Below, one piece after another: positions 45,666 to 59,400 of a DNA stretch of 64,000 nt. The notes under the pieces were generated by a model that did no database searches, was not told where the DNA came from, and saw only the letters and a list, made by a program, of their open reading frames with translations. Each line of letters begins with the position of its first letter. The stretch's first letter is position 1. Source of the DNA: Capsicum annuum (Eukaryota; Streptophyta; Magnoliopsida; Solanales; Solanaceae); NCBI RefSeq assembly GCF_002878395.1, contig NC_061121.1, positions 135,610,362-135,674,361 on the forward strand, read 5' to 3'. The position numbers were made by a program, and so were the translations under genes.

Positions 45666-47706
45666 GTGGGTGTGCAGGGGGACGTGGATACTATATGGGA
45701 TAACGCTGTCAGCTGCATCACGGAGACTGTTAGAGAAGTGTTGGGTGTTTCGAGGGGTCGGACAGGATGTCATAAGGGGGACTGGTGGTGGAATGAAGAA
45801 GTTAAGAAGAAAGTAGAGTTTAAAAATGAGGCGTATGTTAAGTTGATTGAGAGTAAAGATGAAGAAGAGAGATGGGTGAATACGGAGGTCTACAAAGTAG
45901 CAAGGAAGGAGGCTAAGTTAGTAGTTATGACTGCTAAGTCAGCAGCGTTCGAGAGCTTGTATACGGGGTTAGGGAAAAAAGACGGGGAAAAGAGGTTGTA
46001 TAGGCTTGCTAAGGCTAGGGAGCGGAAGGGTCGTGATCTCGATCAAGTGAAGTGCATCAAGGTGGCAGTGTTTTAGTGGAGGATGTTCACATTAAGAAGA
46101 GATGGCAGGAATACTTTCATAAACTTTTGAACGAGGAGGGGGATAGAGGCATTGAGTTAGGGGAGCTGACGCACTCGGAGAAAAGCCGTGATTTTAGTTA
46201 CTATCGGCGTTTTAAGGTTGAGGAGGTCAGAGAGGCTATTCGTAGGATGCGGAGGGGTAGGGCGACGGGGCATGACGAGATCCCGGTGGATTTTTGGAAG
46301 TATGTTGGTGAGGCAGGTTTAAGGTGGTTGACTATTTTATTTAACAGTATTTTCAAGACTGCGAAAATGCCTGAGGCTTAAAGATGGAGTACGTTGATTC
46401 CGCTGTATAAAAACAAGGGTGACATTCAGAGTTGCAACAACTATAGGGGTATTAAGTTGTTGAGTCACACTATGAAGATTCGAGAGAGAGTGGTTGAACG
46501 GACGTTGAGGAGGGTCGTGTTCATTTCAGAGAATCAGTTTGGATTTATGCCTGGTCGTTCGACGACAGAGGCAATTCACCTGGTGAGGAGATTGGTGGAG
46601 CAGTATAGAGAAAGGAAGAGGGATTTGCATATGGTGTTCATCAACTTGGAAAAGGAGTATGATAAAGTCCCGAGGGAGGTTTTTTGGAGATGCTTGAAGG
46701 TGAGAGAAGTTCCGGTGGCGTACATCATAGCTATTAAGGACATGTACGATAGAGGGAAGTCCCGTGTGAGGACGGAGGAAGGAGACTCAGAGCATTTTTC
46801 GGTAGAGATAGGGTTGCACTAAGGATCGACTCTTAGTTCGTTCTTATTTGCGTTGGTGATGGACGTGTTGACACGAAGCATTCAAGGCAAGGTGCCTTGG
46901 TGTATGTTATTTGCGGATGATGTAGTGCTAATTGATGAGACGCGGGGAGGGGGGGGGAGGAGGGAAGGGGGGAAGGGGTGTGTAAATGACAAATTGGAGG
47001 TTTGGAGGCAAACCTTTGCGTCCAAGGGAATCAGGTTGAGTAGGTCCAAGACGGAGTATTTCGAATGCAAGTTTGGTGACTTGAGGCAAGAGAATAAAGT
47101 AGTGGTGAGGTTGAACTCCTAGGATGTCTGTAAGAAGGACAATTTTAAGTATTTTGGGTCTACAATTCAGGGGAATGGTGAAATCAATGAAGATGTCTCT
47201 AAACGTATTGAAGCGGGTTGGATGAAGTGGAGGCTCGCCTCGGGAATTTTGTGTGATCAGAAGGTGCCTCTTAAGCTTGAAAACAGATTCTATAGAGTGG
47301 CAGTCTGGTCGGCCATGTTGTATGGGGCTGAGTGTTGCCAGTTAAGCACTCTCACATCCAAAAATTGAAGGTGGCGGAAATGAGAATGTTGTGTTGGATG
47401 TGTGGGCTTACTAGAGGGGACAGAGTTAGGAATGAGATTATCTGGGAAAAAGTGGGGGTAGCTTCGGTAGATGACAAGATGCGGGAAGAAAGACAAAGAT
47501 GGTTCGGGTATGTGATGAGGAGGGGCACGGATGCCTCAATTCGTAGGTGTGAGAGGCTAGCTATGGAAGGTTTCAGGAGGAGTAGAGGTAGGCCAAAGAA
47601 ATACTAGAGGGAGGTGATTAGACATGATATAGAGCAGCTCCAGCTGACGAAGGACATGATCCTAGATAGGAAGGTGTGGAGGTTACGAATAAGGGTAGAA
47701 GGCTAA
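45666..47706 (+). pseudogene. RTE LINE reverse transcriptase
   Basis: Consecutive frames give WWWNEEVKKKVEFKNEAYVK, then [91 protein letters not shown] and [14 protein letters not shown]. The last has the F-A-D-D catalytic pair (46910-46921); the first catalytic Asp of a usual F-x-D-L-x-K-A-Y-D block is Asn here (INLEKEYD). The C-terminal part includes [20 protein letters not shown] and SRGRPKKY. Breaks: frameshift near 46070, stops at 46379 and 46820, a G/A-rich insertion after 46935 and a frameshift near 47335. The protein would nick-prime and copy its own RNA; this copy is inactive. Confidence 0.9.
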
Positions 47707-48099
47707 TGGGAGTGTGTGGGTTGTTGCTTGCAGTCCAGGGTGTTATGGTGTAGCCGGGTTAGTAATTCGAGACTTGTACATATGTGTCCTTGGTTTGTGC
47801 GTGTATGGTACGACTAGGTGGAGGCCTTATGTCTTATGTCTTAGTCCCTATTTTTTTTTTCGTGTCCTTATTTTTGCGTATTTCGTATTTCTCTGATTTT
47901 CAATTTACTATTTCTTATTCCTGATTTTATTATGTTATCCATCCACTTATTACTATCCTTTAGCTTGAGCCGGCCTCTCTACTTTTTCGGAGGTAGCCGT
48001 ATGGTTTGTGTACATCTTACCCTCCCCAGACCCCACTTTTTGGGAATACACTGGGTTTGTTGTTATTGTTGTTGTTGTCTTATATTAGACCCACTTAAA

Positions 48100-49060
48100 T
48101 CTTTTGTAATTTCGACATACTTGTCAGCTGCTTCAATCGTAATTTTATTATATTGCCCTTAATTAATTATTATAATTTTTTTATGTATTAAAAAATTAAT
48201 AATATTTAATTAAAAAAATAAACATTTATGATATGTTTGCTTTAGCTGCTTCAACCTTTATTTTGCTAAATATCACTTCTAATTTATTATTATAAGTCAT
48301 CTAAGTATGAAAATGTTAATAATGTTTAACATAAAAGTAAAATAGACACAAAATGATAAATTAATTCATAATGATTTAAATTAACTTGAGGTCTTATATT
48401 CTCACTTAAATTTTTTTCACAAATATTTTTTATAGTATTTAGTTATATCACTTTTAATTATTTGTTGTAAGTCATTTAAGATATGTCTGCTTCGTTGCTT
48501 CAATCATAATTTTACTATATTACCCTTAATTAATTATTATGGTAATTTTAGTATTGTGCCACTTAAATGGGCATTTGTAATTTATTTATCTCACTTATAA
48601 AGAATGATAAACAGACAACATTAATTTTGTAGTCTTACACATCTATGTAAGTCAAATTGATTACTTAAGAATCATTACTTATATATTTGTAACGAACTTT
48701 TCCTCTAAATAAATAATTTTATTAATTATTATATTTAAATAAATTTAAATAAATTTTTAAATGTAATTCAAAAATATTTCAAACGCCACAGTCAAAATTC
48801 AAAACACTTTAGATATGATAGACACTGTCACACGTTAAACTCCATATAATTCATATGTGTCTACTCTAGCTAACAACAACCAAAACGAATCACACTATAA
48901 TAATGTAATCTTACACTCCAAATTTACACCGATTTAATAACTTATAATTTATTTTTTATATTTGTTATTAATATGACCTTTGATTAAGTAATTTTACTCA
49001 TTAATATGTTTAAATATGATCACTAATTAAGGAATTGGTGTGACCTAGTTTTCTACTGAA
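48100..49060. repeat. degenerate tandem repeat array, right part
   Basis: 48105-48370 repeats 44715-44960 (shared CGACAT(A/G)CTTGTCA(G/A)CTGCTTCAAT and the following 200 bp), and 48790-48970 repeats the 43105 unit (CACTTTAGATATGATAGACA). Sub-repeats starting GCTTCAA recur near 48127, 48252 and 48496. Confidence 0.6.
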
Positions 49061-50260
49061 AAGAAACTCTTAACCAAAATTAATTTAATTTAGTTTTAAC
49101 TACAAAAGGTCAAACTCGAAATCAACCCGACATTACATTTATTCATTTTTTTTGCAAATATTTGTACATAAAATATCTATTTTAATGTATTTATACATAC
49201 TTTTTAAATTTCATTTTCATAATTTTTATTTTTACATATTATTTTAGGCTTGAATTTAGAATAAATTTACAGTCTACAGATGTTAGTAATTCAAATAAAG
49301 TTGAAATCGAAAATAAATCAATATTAATATCAACAAATGAAATTCAATTCTACACAAAAATGATAATAGTGTTAGATGTCAATTCTCTAGTTTGCATTGG
49401 TTTAGTTAATTAAAATATTTAATTTATTTTTATGTTTTTAATAATTAGTGATGTAACTAATTAATATTCATGAAAATTCTACCTAATTGATCTTTTTTTA
49501 GTATATATTGGACCATTTTTTCACTTCAAAGTAGATCTGAATAAATCAAAATATATCAAAATTTTAACTGTTTTTAATTGTGAAGATAAAACACCATACT
49601 ATATACATTAATAACTTAAATAGAAAATTAAAAACATTTAAAGTTCCTTAAGACATATAGTAATAACTATTCTAATATGATAGCTTTAACTCCACATTCA
49701 CAGTAATAAATGACAATGAAATTTTGTCCCAAAAAGAGTGACAATAAAATTATTTAAGAAAAATAATTAATAATTAATTGATATAGCAATCAAATTAGAA
49801 AACTTAATTTTTACAAAAGGGAAAAGAATAGAAATTTCATTATTGCATCCTAAATCGGAGAATGCACAACAGAGTAATAAACTCTTGATTTTCTTAATTG
49901 TTAAAGAATTAATGTTGCACTTGACTTTTTTTAATTTTGAAAATAGCAAAAGATTTATTATTATTTTTAAAAAAAAAGGCTATTAAAATCTTTTTACAAT
50001 TATGATTAAATTATGACCAAATAATTATGGTCATTTAGCACTATCCCAATCTAATAATACAAATCCTTTGTACTCTTCCTGTTGGAGAAATTTAATTGGT
50101 AATTAATTATTTGCCAGACATGTTATTCAAAGAATTACTCCAATAATAAATGTCATTTTCAGCGGACTCTACATTTTACTGCTGACTTTAAGAGGAAAAA
50201 ACAAACTTCGATACGGCAGAGAAGTGTAATCCACCACCATCTAATTCTTATAACTTGTAA
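49061..50260. other. AT-rich intergenic stretch
   Basis: No gene seen on either strand, and nothing resembling the missing 3' exons of the MATE gene. Confidence 0.45.
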
Positions 50261-50586
50261 TCCCTCCGTTTCATTTTATCCGTTTTAAATTTTTTAATTT
50301 GATGTCTCATTTTACTTATTTTTTTTACTTATTAAGACAAGACAATTTGTTTTTTCATTATACCCTTAGTGTAATTAATTACTCTTTAGTCATCCATTAA
50401 TTTTGAAACTAATAACAAGACACAATTAAAAGGGATAAAATGGTAAAGTTACATTACCATTCATTGTTAACTAATAACAAGACACAATCAAAAGGGGCAA
50501 AATGATAAAATTACATTACCATTTATTATTTTCTTAATAGCTGTGTCATCCCAATTTGGGATGGATAAAATGGAACGAAGGGAGTA
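50261..50586. mobile_element. Stowaway-like MITE
   Basis: Left TCCCTCCGTTTCATTTTATC and right GATAAAATGGAACGAAGGGA are near-perfect inverted repeats with TA next to them. An internal direct repeat (ACTAATAACAAGACACAAT at about 50408 and 50470) is present. It is non-coding. Confidence 0.65.
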
Positions 50587-51174
50587 CATGCCAGGCATTT
50601 AGATGATATTTAATTTAAAATGTCAATATCCAGAGGCCAGGTTATTGCTGAAGTACTTGGATTAATTAATTTTTACAAGTATACTTTACTCCTAAGAATT
50701 AATAATTGGACCAACTCAGAAAACAAATCAGCTTAAACAAACATCTTGTTGCTTGGGAACGCAACACTGAAATTAGGGAAGAGAAAGCTAACGTTTGTCA
50801 CTATTTTGGATACCAATAATTTATTAGGATGCAAGAATAGATCACTATTGACCCTTCAATATTTTGTAATCTAGCTTTAGTAAGGTTTAGTATAAAATTT
50901 TATTTACACCCGGTGTTTCTACTTAGCTTATATGGATTTTTATGTGAATCTTTTAACTTCTACAGTTAAATTAATTATGATATAAATATAGGATAATAGG
51001 TAGGAAGTATTCACCAAGGCTCTAGACAAGTACTCTCTTCGTCAACATGGTCAAGTAATATAAAACGAAAAGAGTACTTGTCAATTTACAAAACTAATTA
51101 GTTTTCTCATTTTACATTTACAATTAATTTTTTACGTAGGCTGCTCTTTTTCTTTTTGGGATCGGGTTTTGTTA
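50587..51174. other. intergenic stretch with a possible copia trace
   Basis: Plus strand 51007-51060 reads VFTKALDKYSLRQHGQVI before a stop, resembling the end of a copia RNase H. Nothing else supports a gene. Confidence 0.3.
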
Positions 51175-51495
51175 TGTAGGCAGGGCAACTTTGAATTTAA
51201 TCAATGAACTGTTAAACTGGAATGAAGAAGAATGAAGAAGAAGAAAGAAGAATAAGAATGCAGAGACAAAGAAGAGTTTAGATTGATCTCATTGATTGAA
51301 TCTTGATCTTGTGATGTACAATGTGTAGTTAGTATGTTTATATAACTAATCATAGAAAATCTAGAAACTGACTACTTAACTAACTTAATTGGCTAGAAGA
51401 TACAAAGTTAATTACTAACTACTTTCCGGAAGTTAGTTAGTACTATTTTCATAGTGTTAGTTGCAAGGGCTGAGATGACTTCCCTTCTTTCAACA
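51175..51495 (-). repeat. copia 3' LTR
   Basis: On the minus strand it begins TGTTGAAAGAAGGGA directly after the purine tract CTTGAGGGGAG (51496-51506) and ends GCCCTGCCTACA. At 321 bp it fits a short-LTR copia lineage. The partner is outside the window. Confidence 0.75.
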
Positions 51496-51506
51496 CTCCC
51501 CTCAAG

Positions 51507-53560
51507 CTAGGTAATCCCAAATAGATTACAGATGCCTAACTTGGATATAAGATATTCGTGTCGCGCTTTGTTGAGCCATTTAGTCAGTACATCAACTGGT
51601 TGTTCCCTGGTAGGAATATAGTTGATTCTTAGTAGTCCTTGATTGAATTTCTCCTTTATGAAGTGAATCTATTTCAATGTTCTTGGTTCTTTCATGATGT
51701 ACAGGGTTGGATGTAATTTGCGTAGCTGACTTGCTATCAGTATAAATCTTAGCTGGTTGTTTCACTTCAACTCCAATCTCTTTTAGCAATCCTAGTAGCC
51801 AAGTTCAACAATAGTTGCAACAATATTTCTATATTCAGCTTTAGCTGAACTTGTGGAAATAGTATTTTCTTCTTAGATTTCCAAGAAACCATAGATTCAC
51901 CTAGCTTCACAAAATAGCCAATAACTGATCTTCTTGAAAATGGACATGATGCTAGTCTGTATCACAGTAAGCTGTAACTTCTGTTTTTGGTTGACTTGAC
52001 AGTAGTACTCCTTTTCCATGCTTCTGCTTAATATGTCTGACTAACCTAACATCAACATCTATGTGAGACTTTTTTGGTTGTTGTAGGAATTGGATGAGAG
52101 TTTGAACAATATAAGAAATGTTAGGTCTGGTCATTGTTAAATCTGGTAACCTTGTATGTTCATTGGTGGATCATTCACTTCTTGCTTCTAGTTGTAGACA
52201 TGATCATCATATTTTTTTGTTGTGAGGTTAATGATTGTGTCAATAGGTATAGCAGCTGGATTAACTGCTCCTAATCCCATCTCAGATATAAGTTGCTCCT
52301 AATCTCATCTCAGATATAAGTTCTAAGGCATATTTCCTTTGGTGCATCAAAATGCCTTCCTTTGACCTAGCAAACTCAATTCCTAAGAAGAACTTTAGCT
52401 CACCAAGATCTTTAATCTTGAAGGCTTGCTGAAGTTTTCATTTTGTGTCTTCAATCATCCTTAGAGTGTCACCTGTGATCAACATGTCATCCACATAGAC
52501 TAATACAATAGTAATACTTTCATTAGTCTGCATTGTGTATAAAGAATGATCAAGTTGACTTTATTTGAACCTCATCCTTATTAAAGCTTTTGATAGCTTG
52601 GCATTCCACTGCCTGGGAGCCTGTTTGAGACCTTACAGGGATTTGAAGAGTTTGCATACTGGTTTCTTCTCTCCCTGGCTCATGAATCCCTGTGGCAAGT
52701 CCATGTAAATCTTCTCATATAGATCACCTTGTAGAAATGCATTATACACATCCATCTGGTGAATAAACCAGTGTCTCTGAGCTACAATTGTGAGTATTGT
52801 TCTGACTGTTTTTATCATCACAACAGGAGAAAAAGTCTCTTGAAAGTCAATACCTTTTTGTTGGCTAGAGCCTTTTGTAACCAATCTAGCTTTGAACCTT
52901 TTTATTTCACCAGTAGCTTTGTATTTTATTTTGAAAATCCACTTGCAACCAATAGGTTTCTTGCCTTCAAGTAAGCTAGTGATCTCCCAAGTTTTGTTTC
53001 CTTCTAGTGCTGCAATCTACTCCTTCATTGTTTCTATCCACCTTGGATCTTTCACAGCTTTACTATAAGTAGCCGGTTCAGTAGTTGTAGATGGCTTTGT
53101 AATATATGCCTGGTACTTTGGAGACAATACATCATAGGTCAAGTACTTCCCCAGAGCATAAGGTTCTTCTTGATGAATGTTTAGAGGAACAAAATCCTTG
53201 AGCCATAATGGAGCTTTTCTGATTTTGTTGGTCCTTCTGATCACAGCTTGTTCCTGATTTTCACCCTGTGGTTGAGATGTGTTTGGAGTTTGAACTTGAT
53301 CATGTGATCATTAATGTTCTCAGTTGGTGCTGAATCTTGAGAGATTTGTATGTTTTGGACCTTCATGTCTGACCAGTTGATTAGAGTCTCATTGAGTTTG
53401 GTAGCAGTTGACTGTTGGGAGTTATGTCCAAGGTCTTTAAAAGGGAATACATCTTCTCTGAAGTTGACATTCCTATTAACAAAAAACACTTTATTAGTAT
53501 GATCATATAATAAGTAGCCTTTTTGAGTATCAGAATAACCCATCAAAATACATTCTCTAG
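51507..53560 (-). pseudogene. copia integrase C-terminus, reverse transcriptase and RNase H
   Basis: Minus-strand order: ARECILMGYSDTQKGYLLYD (end of the integrase region, 53560), a Ser/Thr-rich linker, YSKAVKDPRWIETMKE (RT start), VTKGSSQQKGIDFQETFSPV, IHQMDVYNAFLQGDLYEKIY (first catalytic Asp in MDVYNAFL), a VYVDDMLI box at about 52480-52505, TRPNISYIVQTLIQFLQQP, and RNase H with IYTDSKSATQITSNPVHHER (51760). A 28-bp tandem duplication at 52267-52322 and several stops break the frame. Confidence 0.88.
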
Positions 53561-54263
53561 CGGTGTGTTTGGTATGATGGAAAATATTTTCCATGGAAAA
53601 TGTTTTCCTAGAAAAAGTTTTTCTGAAAAATAAGTTGGTTTTCTACTTATTTTCTCATGTTTGGTTGGTGAGTGAAAAATATTTTTTGAAAAATATTTTA
53701 TGGTATTTGGTTGGTAAGTAGAAAATATTTTTCACAAAAATATTTTCTAGTGTTTAGTTGGTGAGTTAGAAAATATTTTTTAGAAAATACTACTAACTAT
53801 TAACTAGTATATCACTATCTCTAGCAACTCAATAATTTGTAAGAACTAATTTAAGCATAGCAAATAAGATTTATATTAAATACTAAAATATTACAAGTCG
53901 CTAAAATTTAAGCAACTACTAATTAGCAAATATAGAAAACACTTTTCAACATTTTATCAAGGCAATCTCAAGATACTATAATCAATAGAAATACAACAGA
54001 ACGACAAGCTTATCCAACCTTGAGAAACAAGCTACATCGATGACAAAATGGAATATGCAATTAGCAAAGGTAACATAGGTAAGTTTTTCTTTATGCATAT
54101 GGAAATAATAGTACATTCAACGAACATTGGAAAAGAGGAAAATTGGGGGTTCACTATTTTTTATTTCAAGTAGTGAAAAATTGAAGCAAAGCATAGTGAA
54201 AAATATTTCTGAGTAATGTGAATATGAGTGTTGTTGGGGTGGGGAAAAGGTGTTGGGAGGGGC

Positions 54264-56437
54264 TGTCACGACCCGAACCGGGGCCCTGGCCGTGGCGGGC
54301 ATCCCGAACGGTGAAGGTCTGGGTGCCTCTTTTCTATCTAGCAATCACGAACATTCACATACAATAAAGAAAAATGTAAAAATAAACAGACGGAATCATG
54401 GTCATATTCTGAGTTCAATTTAACAGTACTGAATGAAATCAATAGACATCTAGACAATATCCATCTCAGTCTGCGAAATCTCTGATACATCAGAATATAA
54501 TAACTTGTCTATAGCTGGGACAAGGCCCCCAGTCAGACCCAAAACTAAAATGCAAAACAATACTCTAGCAAAAGGCCTTCCGAAATAAAGAAGGCTCACT
54601 AACTGCACACTTTGGTCTGAAGATTCTACAGTTTGGCGGGACCCCTGGACTGAGCCTTAGACTTTGAAATATAGGAGGTCAATACAAACGTACTGGTATG
54701 TGAAACAACTCAAAATAGCATGTTTTTAATACAAAATAGATGAGAGCATTTCATAATAATAATTATCATAATACGTAAGTAAAAATACATGACTCACTTT
54801 AGTGAACTCCAAAGCACTTCTTTGAAACCATGACTCACTCTTTGTTATTCTTTTGAGCTAGTAGTTACACCTTATAAATCTGAAATTCCACGGGCTATAT
54901 CGAACCCACCTTTGAATCGGCGACCAAGCCTCCAACCTAAGTAGCTGCCAGGATTGGAGTGGTTATACCCCTATGTGAGCACACCGTAGGAAATTCTCCC
55001 ACGTGAGATGTCCTAAAATTGTCATATCATGTAGGATCATATATCATAAGTCCCGTATCGGCAACTATGGTTTTCAGCGATGAGCTCTTGCACTCAAACG
55101 CCTTCTTCAGGTAATCTACTAGCTCTCTTAAGCCCAACTTTTAGTTCTTTAATGAAAACACATTCATACTTTTCAAACATTCAATACTATCTTGTTAAGG
55201 GCATGGAATCATCGGGTATCATCATACCCTGACTTGCAAGTCAATCAAATCACGTCACATCATGTCTGCAGCCCTTTTCACTTATTATCATATTCATGAC
55301 CATGATCATTAAACAAGCACTCACCCATTAATTTTCTGTTTAGAAAATTCATGCCTTTAAACAACCCATAACAATATAAATAAAAAATATCATGATAAAA
55401 GAGGGAGTCTTGATCATTCATGCTCTCATTCAACTTTCATTACACCCCAAAACATAGATAGATAATTATGTTCAAAATTCATGATAAACAATTCAAGGCA
55501 ACATACAATTACTTCAAAACAACTTCCTGACGTATACTTTTCAAACAATTCCAAAAAACTTTCTTTATGAATATGATTGGGGATCTTTAAGATAATTAAA
55601 ATAATAAAAGAAAAATTATGTCCATGATGTTTAGAGAAGTCCCACATACCTTGATGACTTAGTTTAAAGAGTAGAACTCAAATCTCGATTCGTTCCTTGA
55701 AAATTTTGGGCTTAAGGATTGATTTCTTGATTTTTTCTTGTTCTTGGAGAAAATCTTAGTTTGATCTTGTTTTTGAGAGTGAAGGAGTTTTTGATGTTGT
55801 ATAACTGATGAGAATTCACTAATAACATTTTTAGAAAGTGATTAAATCCATTGGGGAGGTTTTCTGTAGAGGAAAAGTACCAAAACACCCCTTTTTAGGC
55901 ATCCCGCCTTCGAAACTTCGAATTTTGCCGGACGGCTTGGTTGACGGACCGTCAGATTGGTGAAAGACCGTCACCTTGACAGTCGGGTCATGTCTAGTGA
56001 CTGAACTCACTGTTTTAAGGGCGACGGAAGAGTTGACGGTCCGTCGGGTCGGCCGCAGGGTGCAGATTGATACCTCTCTTTAAAATGGGCATAACTTTTT
56101 ACCTCGATATCGGATTAAAGAAAAATCAGTGACGTTGGAAAGATAACTCAAAGACCTTTCATTTGGTATAAAGTTTGACCTCTAATTAGTTACATACAAA
56201 AAGTTATGGTTGATAGAAGTTGACCCAAATTTAGACTCTCACCAAAACTCAATCGATAGGAAAGCTTTCAACTCGTCCTCGAGTTAGAGGACCTATATGA
56301 TCTCAATTCATGCTCAACTAGATTCCCACACTACATAATTGATTAACACTAAATTTGCATAGGATTTATTGGCTTTTGGAACCTTTACACATAGAAATGA
56401 CGGTTTACTTTCTAGCCCGAAAGTGCGGGGTGTTACA
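54264..56437 (-). repeat. LARD 3' LTR
   Basis: 2174 bp, close in sequence to 60236-62418 throughout. It holds a cluster of GACGG/CCGTC words (about 55915-56060). Confidence 0.9.
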
Positions 56438-59400
56438 TTATCTCCCCCTTGGGATCATTCATCCCCGAATGATGGGTAAGGATATGTTGAAGCTCTAAAG
56501 GTATGAAATAAGGAACGTAACCTCGCACTGAATATTTTTCCTCAACAAAATATGCAAAGGCATCGAAAGAGCTTCATGATACCCCTGGTGAAACGCGTAA
56601 GCACGAAGTATGAGGTAGTGAAACTTTACATAGGGATGACCTTGCACATGAGTTCTATGAATAATTATCATCACAACATAAGGCATAAGTTTATTTGCTG
56701 ATCATAGGCCCTATTTACATCAGTACTAATCATGAAATGAGATTTCGCGGGAGACAGGATTTAGAAGCATTTTCCACCTTACAAGATACAACGAATTGAC
56801 CTTAAGTTTAGAGACACTATTCATCTATGCCCCAATATTAACCAACATACTTCATTATTCCCAACCTACGATTCTCCCATAACACATCTAACCACAAGAA
56901 TTTTGTGTCCCGCCGTATAATAATTCTATGCTGAAGCCCAACTCGGAGGAAAGAGGTGCTAACTTAAACTACGGAACCCTACACTCTACATTACATTAAG
57001 AAATCACCTAACCCTATCACTATAATCCAACAACCTCAAGTTTTAATTCAAGGAATACTAACCATACGACACATAAGTTTGTGTTTTCATCAATCACAAA
57101 ATTTAAGCCTATCATAACTACCACTTCATGGATCTCCCAACTAAGACCAGCTAATTCAATCAATCTCACTAAGATTTTCACCACATAACTCCTTAACTAT
57201 CCCACATAACGAAAGCTCATCTCCTTCTTCCCCTTCTCCTATAACCTTAGCTCTAGAAGTCACATCAAAATATCCGTCTTCAAAAACATCTACTTCCCCA
57301 CCCAACACACTACCACGCTTTCACAACCACCGTCATACTGACATACGGAGGGTCATTGAGGGACCCGAGCCTAAACATCTTGAATGGATGTAACACTTGT
57401 CAATTCATAGCTTATACTTATTGCACTACTCAAGGAGGGACATGAAGTGAAGATACGATAGAATAGACACGGAGTGCTTCAGATATCAAGTGTCTAGATC
57501 ATAAGTAAAGAGTCATTCAGCATAACCACAACACAACATGATTTCTTAGGACATACTAAGGTGAGAAACATTGGTACTCATATCTCATGATTTGTATAAC
57601 ATAAGGTCGGAATTCAGAAAGTCGATGATTGAGATAAAAATTGATACTTGAAGCTATTGCTTCTCATTTTCAGAGTTGACACAGTCATAAGTTTGCACAA
57701 CTTTCGGCATAAAATGATTCCGTGACATACAAAAACATGTTTTCTTAGGACTAAGCATGCTGTGAGACAGGTTTGGATCATGAGCAACATAACATATGGC
57801 TTGGATACTTGGAATATTGGATTGCTGAGGGACATTATTGCTCCTTGTCTGGATATTAGAACATGACATGAGTTACATAGAGAGCTCATACCTTAGGCAT
57901 AGGCAAGACATGAATACATAAGACATTGGTAGAAGTCTATTCAAATCGAAGTAGGAGGAGGTTGCTTGAATAGGAATTGATTTAACATAATTCTTACTTG
58001 AAACTTGGCACCACAAAAAGAATTCGGGAACTACTTTAATCCATCATCTCTCCCTTAGATTAAAGTCACCCTCCTAGACTGGAGCATATAACCTCTCATC
58101 AATCTATAACCACAGTTCTCAATACAATAGAGGATATCGGTATACACACGGACATAAACTTCCTTCAAGAATTTTACATAAAGACACTAAATTCTTTCTG
58201 GATCATCCCCCTTCAGGGATACTAATCATAACTTCCTCTAACCCCAAAGTCACCAACTTATGACTAACATTATTATGGGTATGGGCATCCATGCTTCTAA
58301 ACACTTAACACTCTATCTTCAGCTCCTTAGAATACTCGCATTACACCTCTAATCGCATAACTTACAACTTAACACAATTTGTAAAACCATACCTAAGGCT
58401 CATATTGCCTACCTATATTTCCTCAATTGAACTCCAATGAACATCGTACAATAACTCACCAGACTTCTCCATACTACAATTTCAAGAACACAAACTAGGT
58501 ACGCAAAACACTTTTACCCATAAATGCTAAACCTTCCCTTTTTAAGTATACTAAAGACATTGCTTTCCAAGAACGCTACTTTAATTTTTCACTATCCTCT
58601 ATCATCATCAACCTACAATTCGCAGTCTCATGAGCATACACATCCTCACTCCTTATCACATAAAAATCCACTCTCCACTACTTAACCTTCTAACATTAGA
58701 CCGTTAATCACATAACTTATATCATAAAATCTTACCTAACGCCATACTACCAGGGGGGAAACTTGTTCTTATATACTTACACCCTTATCCACTTAATGAC
58801 TCACCCACAATTCATCATTTTAACACTAGTTCTCATATACAAAAATACCTCACAATTACCACTTAACTTTTCATAAATTATCAACCTAGGATCTTTCACA
58901 AATCACATCAAGCCTACTAGTTCATCCCACAAAACATACATTATTAACCTTAAGCTACTACTCTCACCAACACAGTCTACATCTAAAGTTCAAGTCTATA
59001 GTCTAGCAACAATCACGTACCACCAGTGAAGCATGCAACATATTATACTAGTCCATTAAATTGGGAAATCAACTCAAAATACTCATTTCATTTAACTACT
59101 ACCTACAATCACAACCCCTACATAACATCACTATTACATCTCAAAATCCACTACATACCTTCTCACATGAAGTACTAGTTTACAACCACTAAAGAAAAGA
59201 AGGTCAAGGGGGTAAAGTCACATAATAGACATGGTCAACCTTAATCTTATATTAGAACCCTATACGATCTTATCTACATATTCTACTTTCTCACGTCATA
59301 CTTACTTACCCAAGCATACATTTAGACTACCTTCAAATTCCACATACAAAAATGAGTCTATACTTATAACTTATTGGCTAATCTAACCGTTTTCACTCAC

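Larger units (their letters stand above)
44963..48079 (+). mobile_element. RTE-type LINE, long copy lacking the endonuclease region
   Basis: Starts with a C/T-rich leader (CTCTCTCTCCTCTCTAACG) and a GC-rich stretch, and ends in GTTGTTATTGTTGTTGTTG. The coding part (45660-47710) covers the linker and reverse transcriptase but shows no apurinic endonuclease domain, so an internal deletion removed it. The 3' end matches the LINE at 38052-38914 in opposite orientation. It lies inside a tandem-repeat region, with related repeat copies on both sides. Confidence 0.85.

Noticed and set aside
57614..57889. Minus-strand frames of 91 and 71 codons inside the LARD
   Set aside because: No recognisable motif, two overlapping frames of similar length, and surrounded by dense stops.
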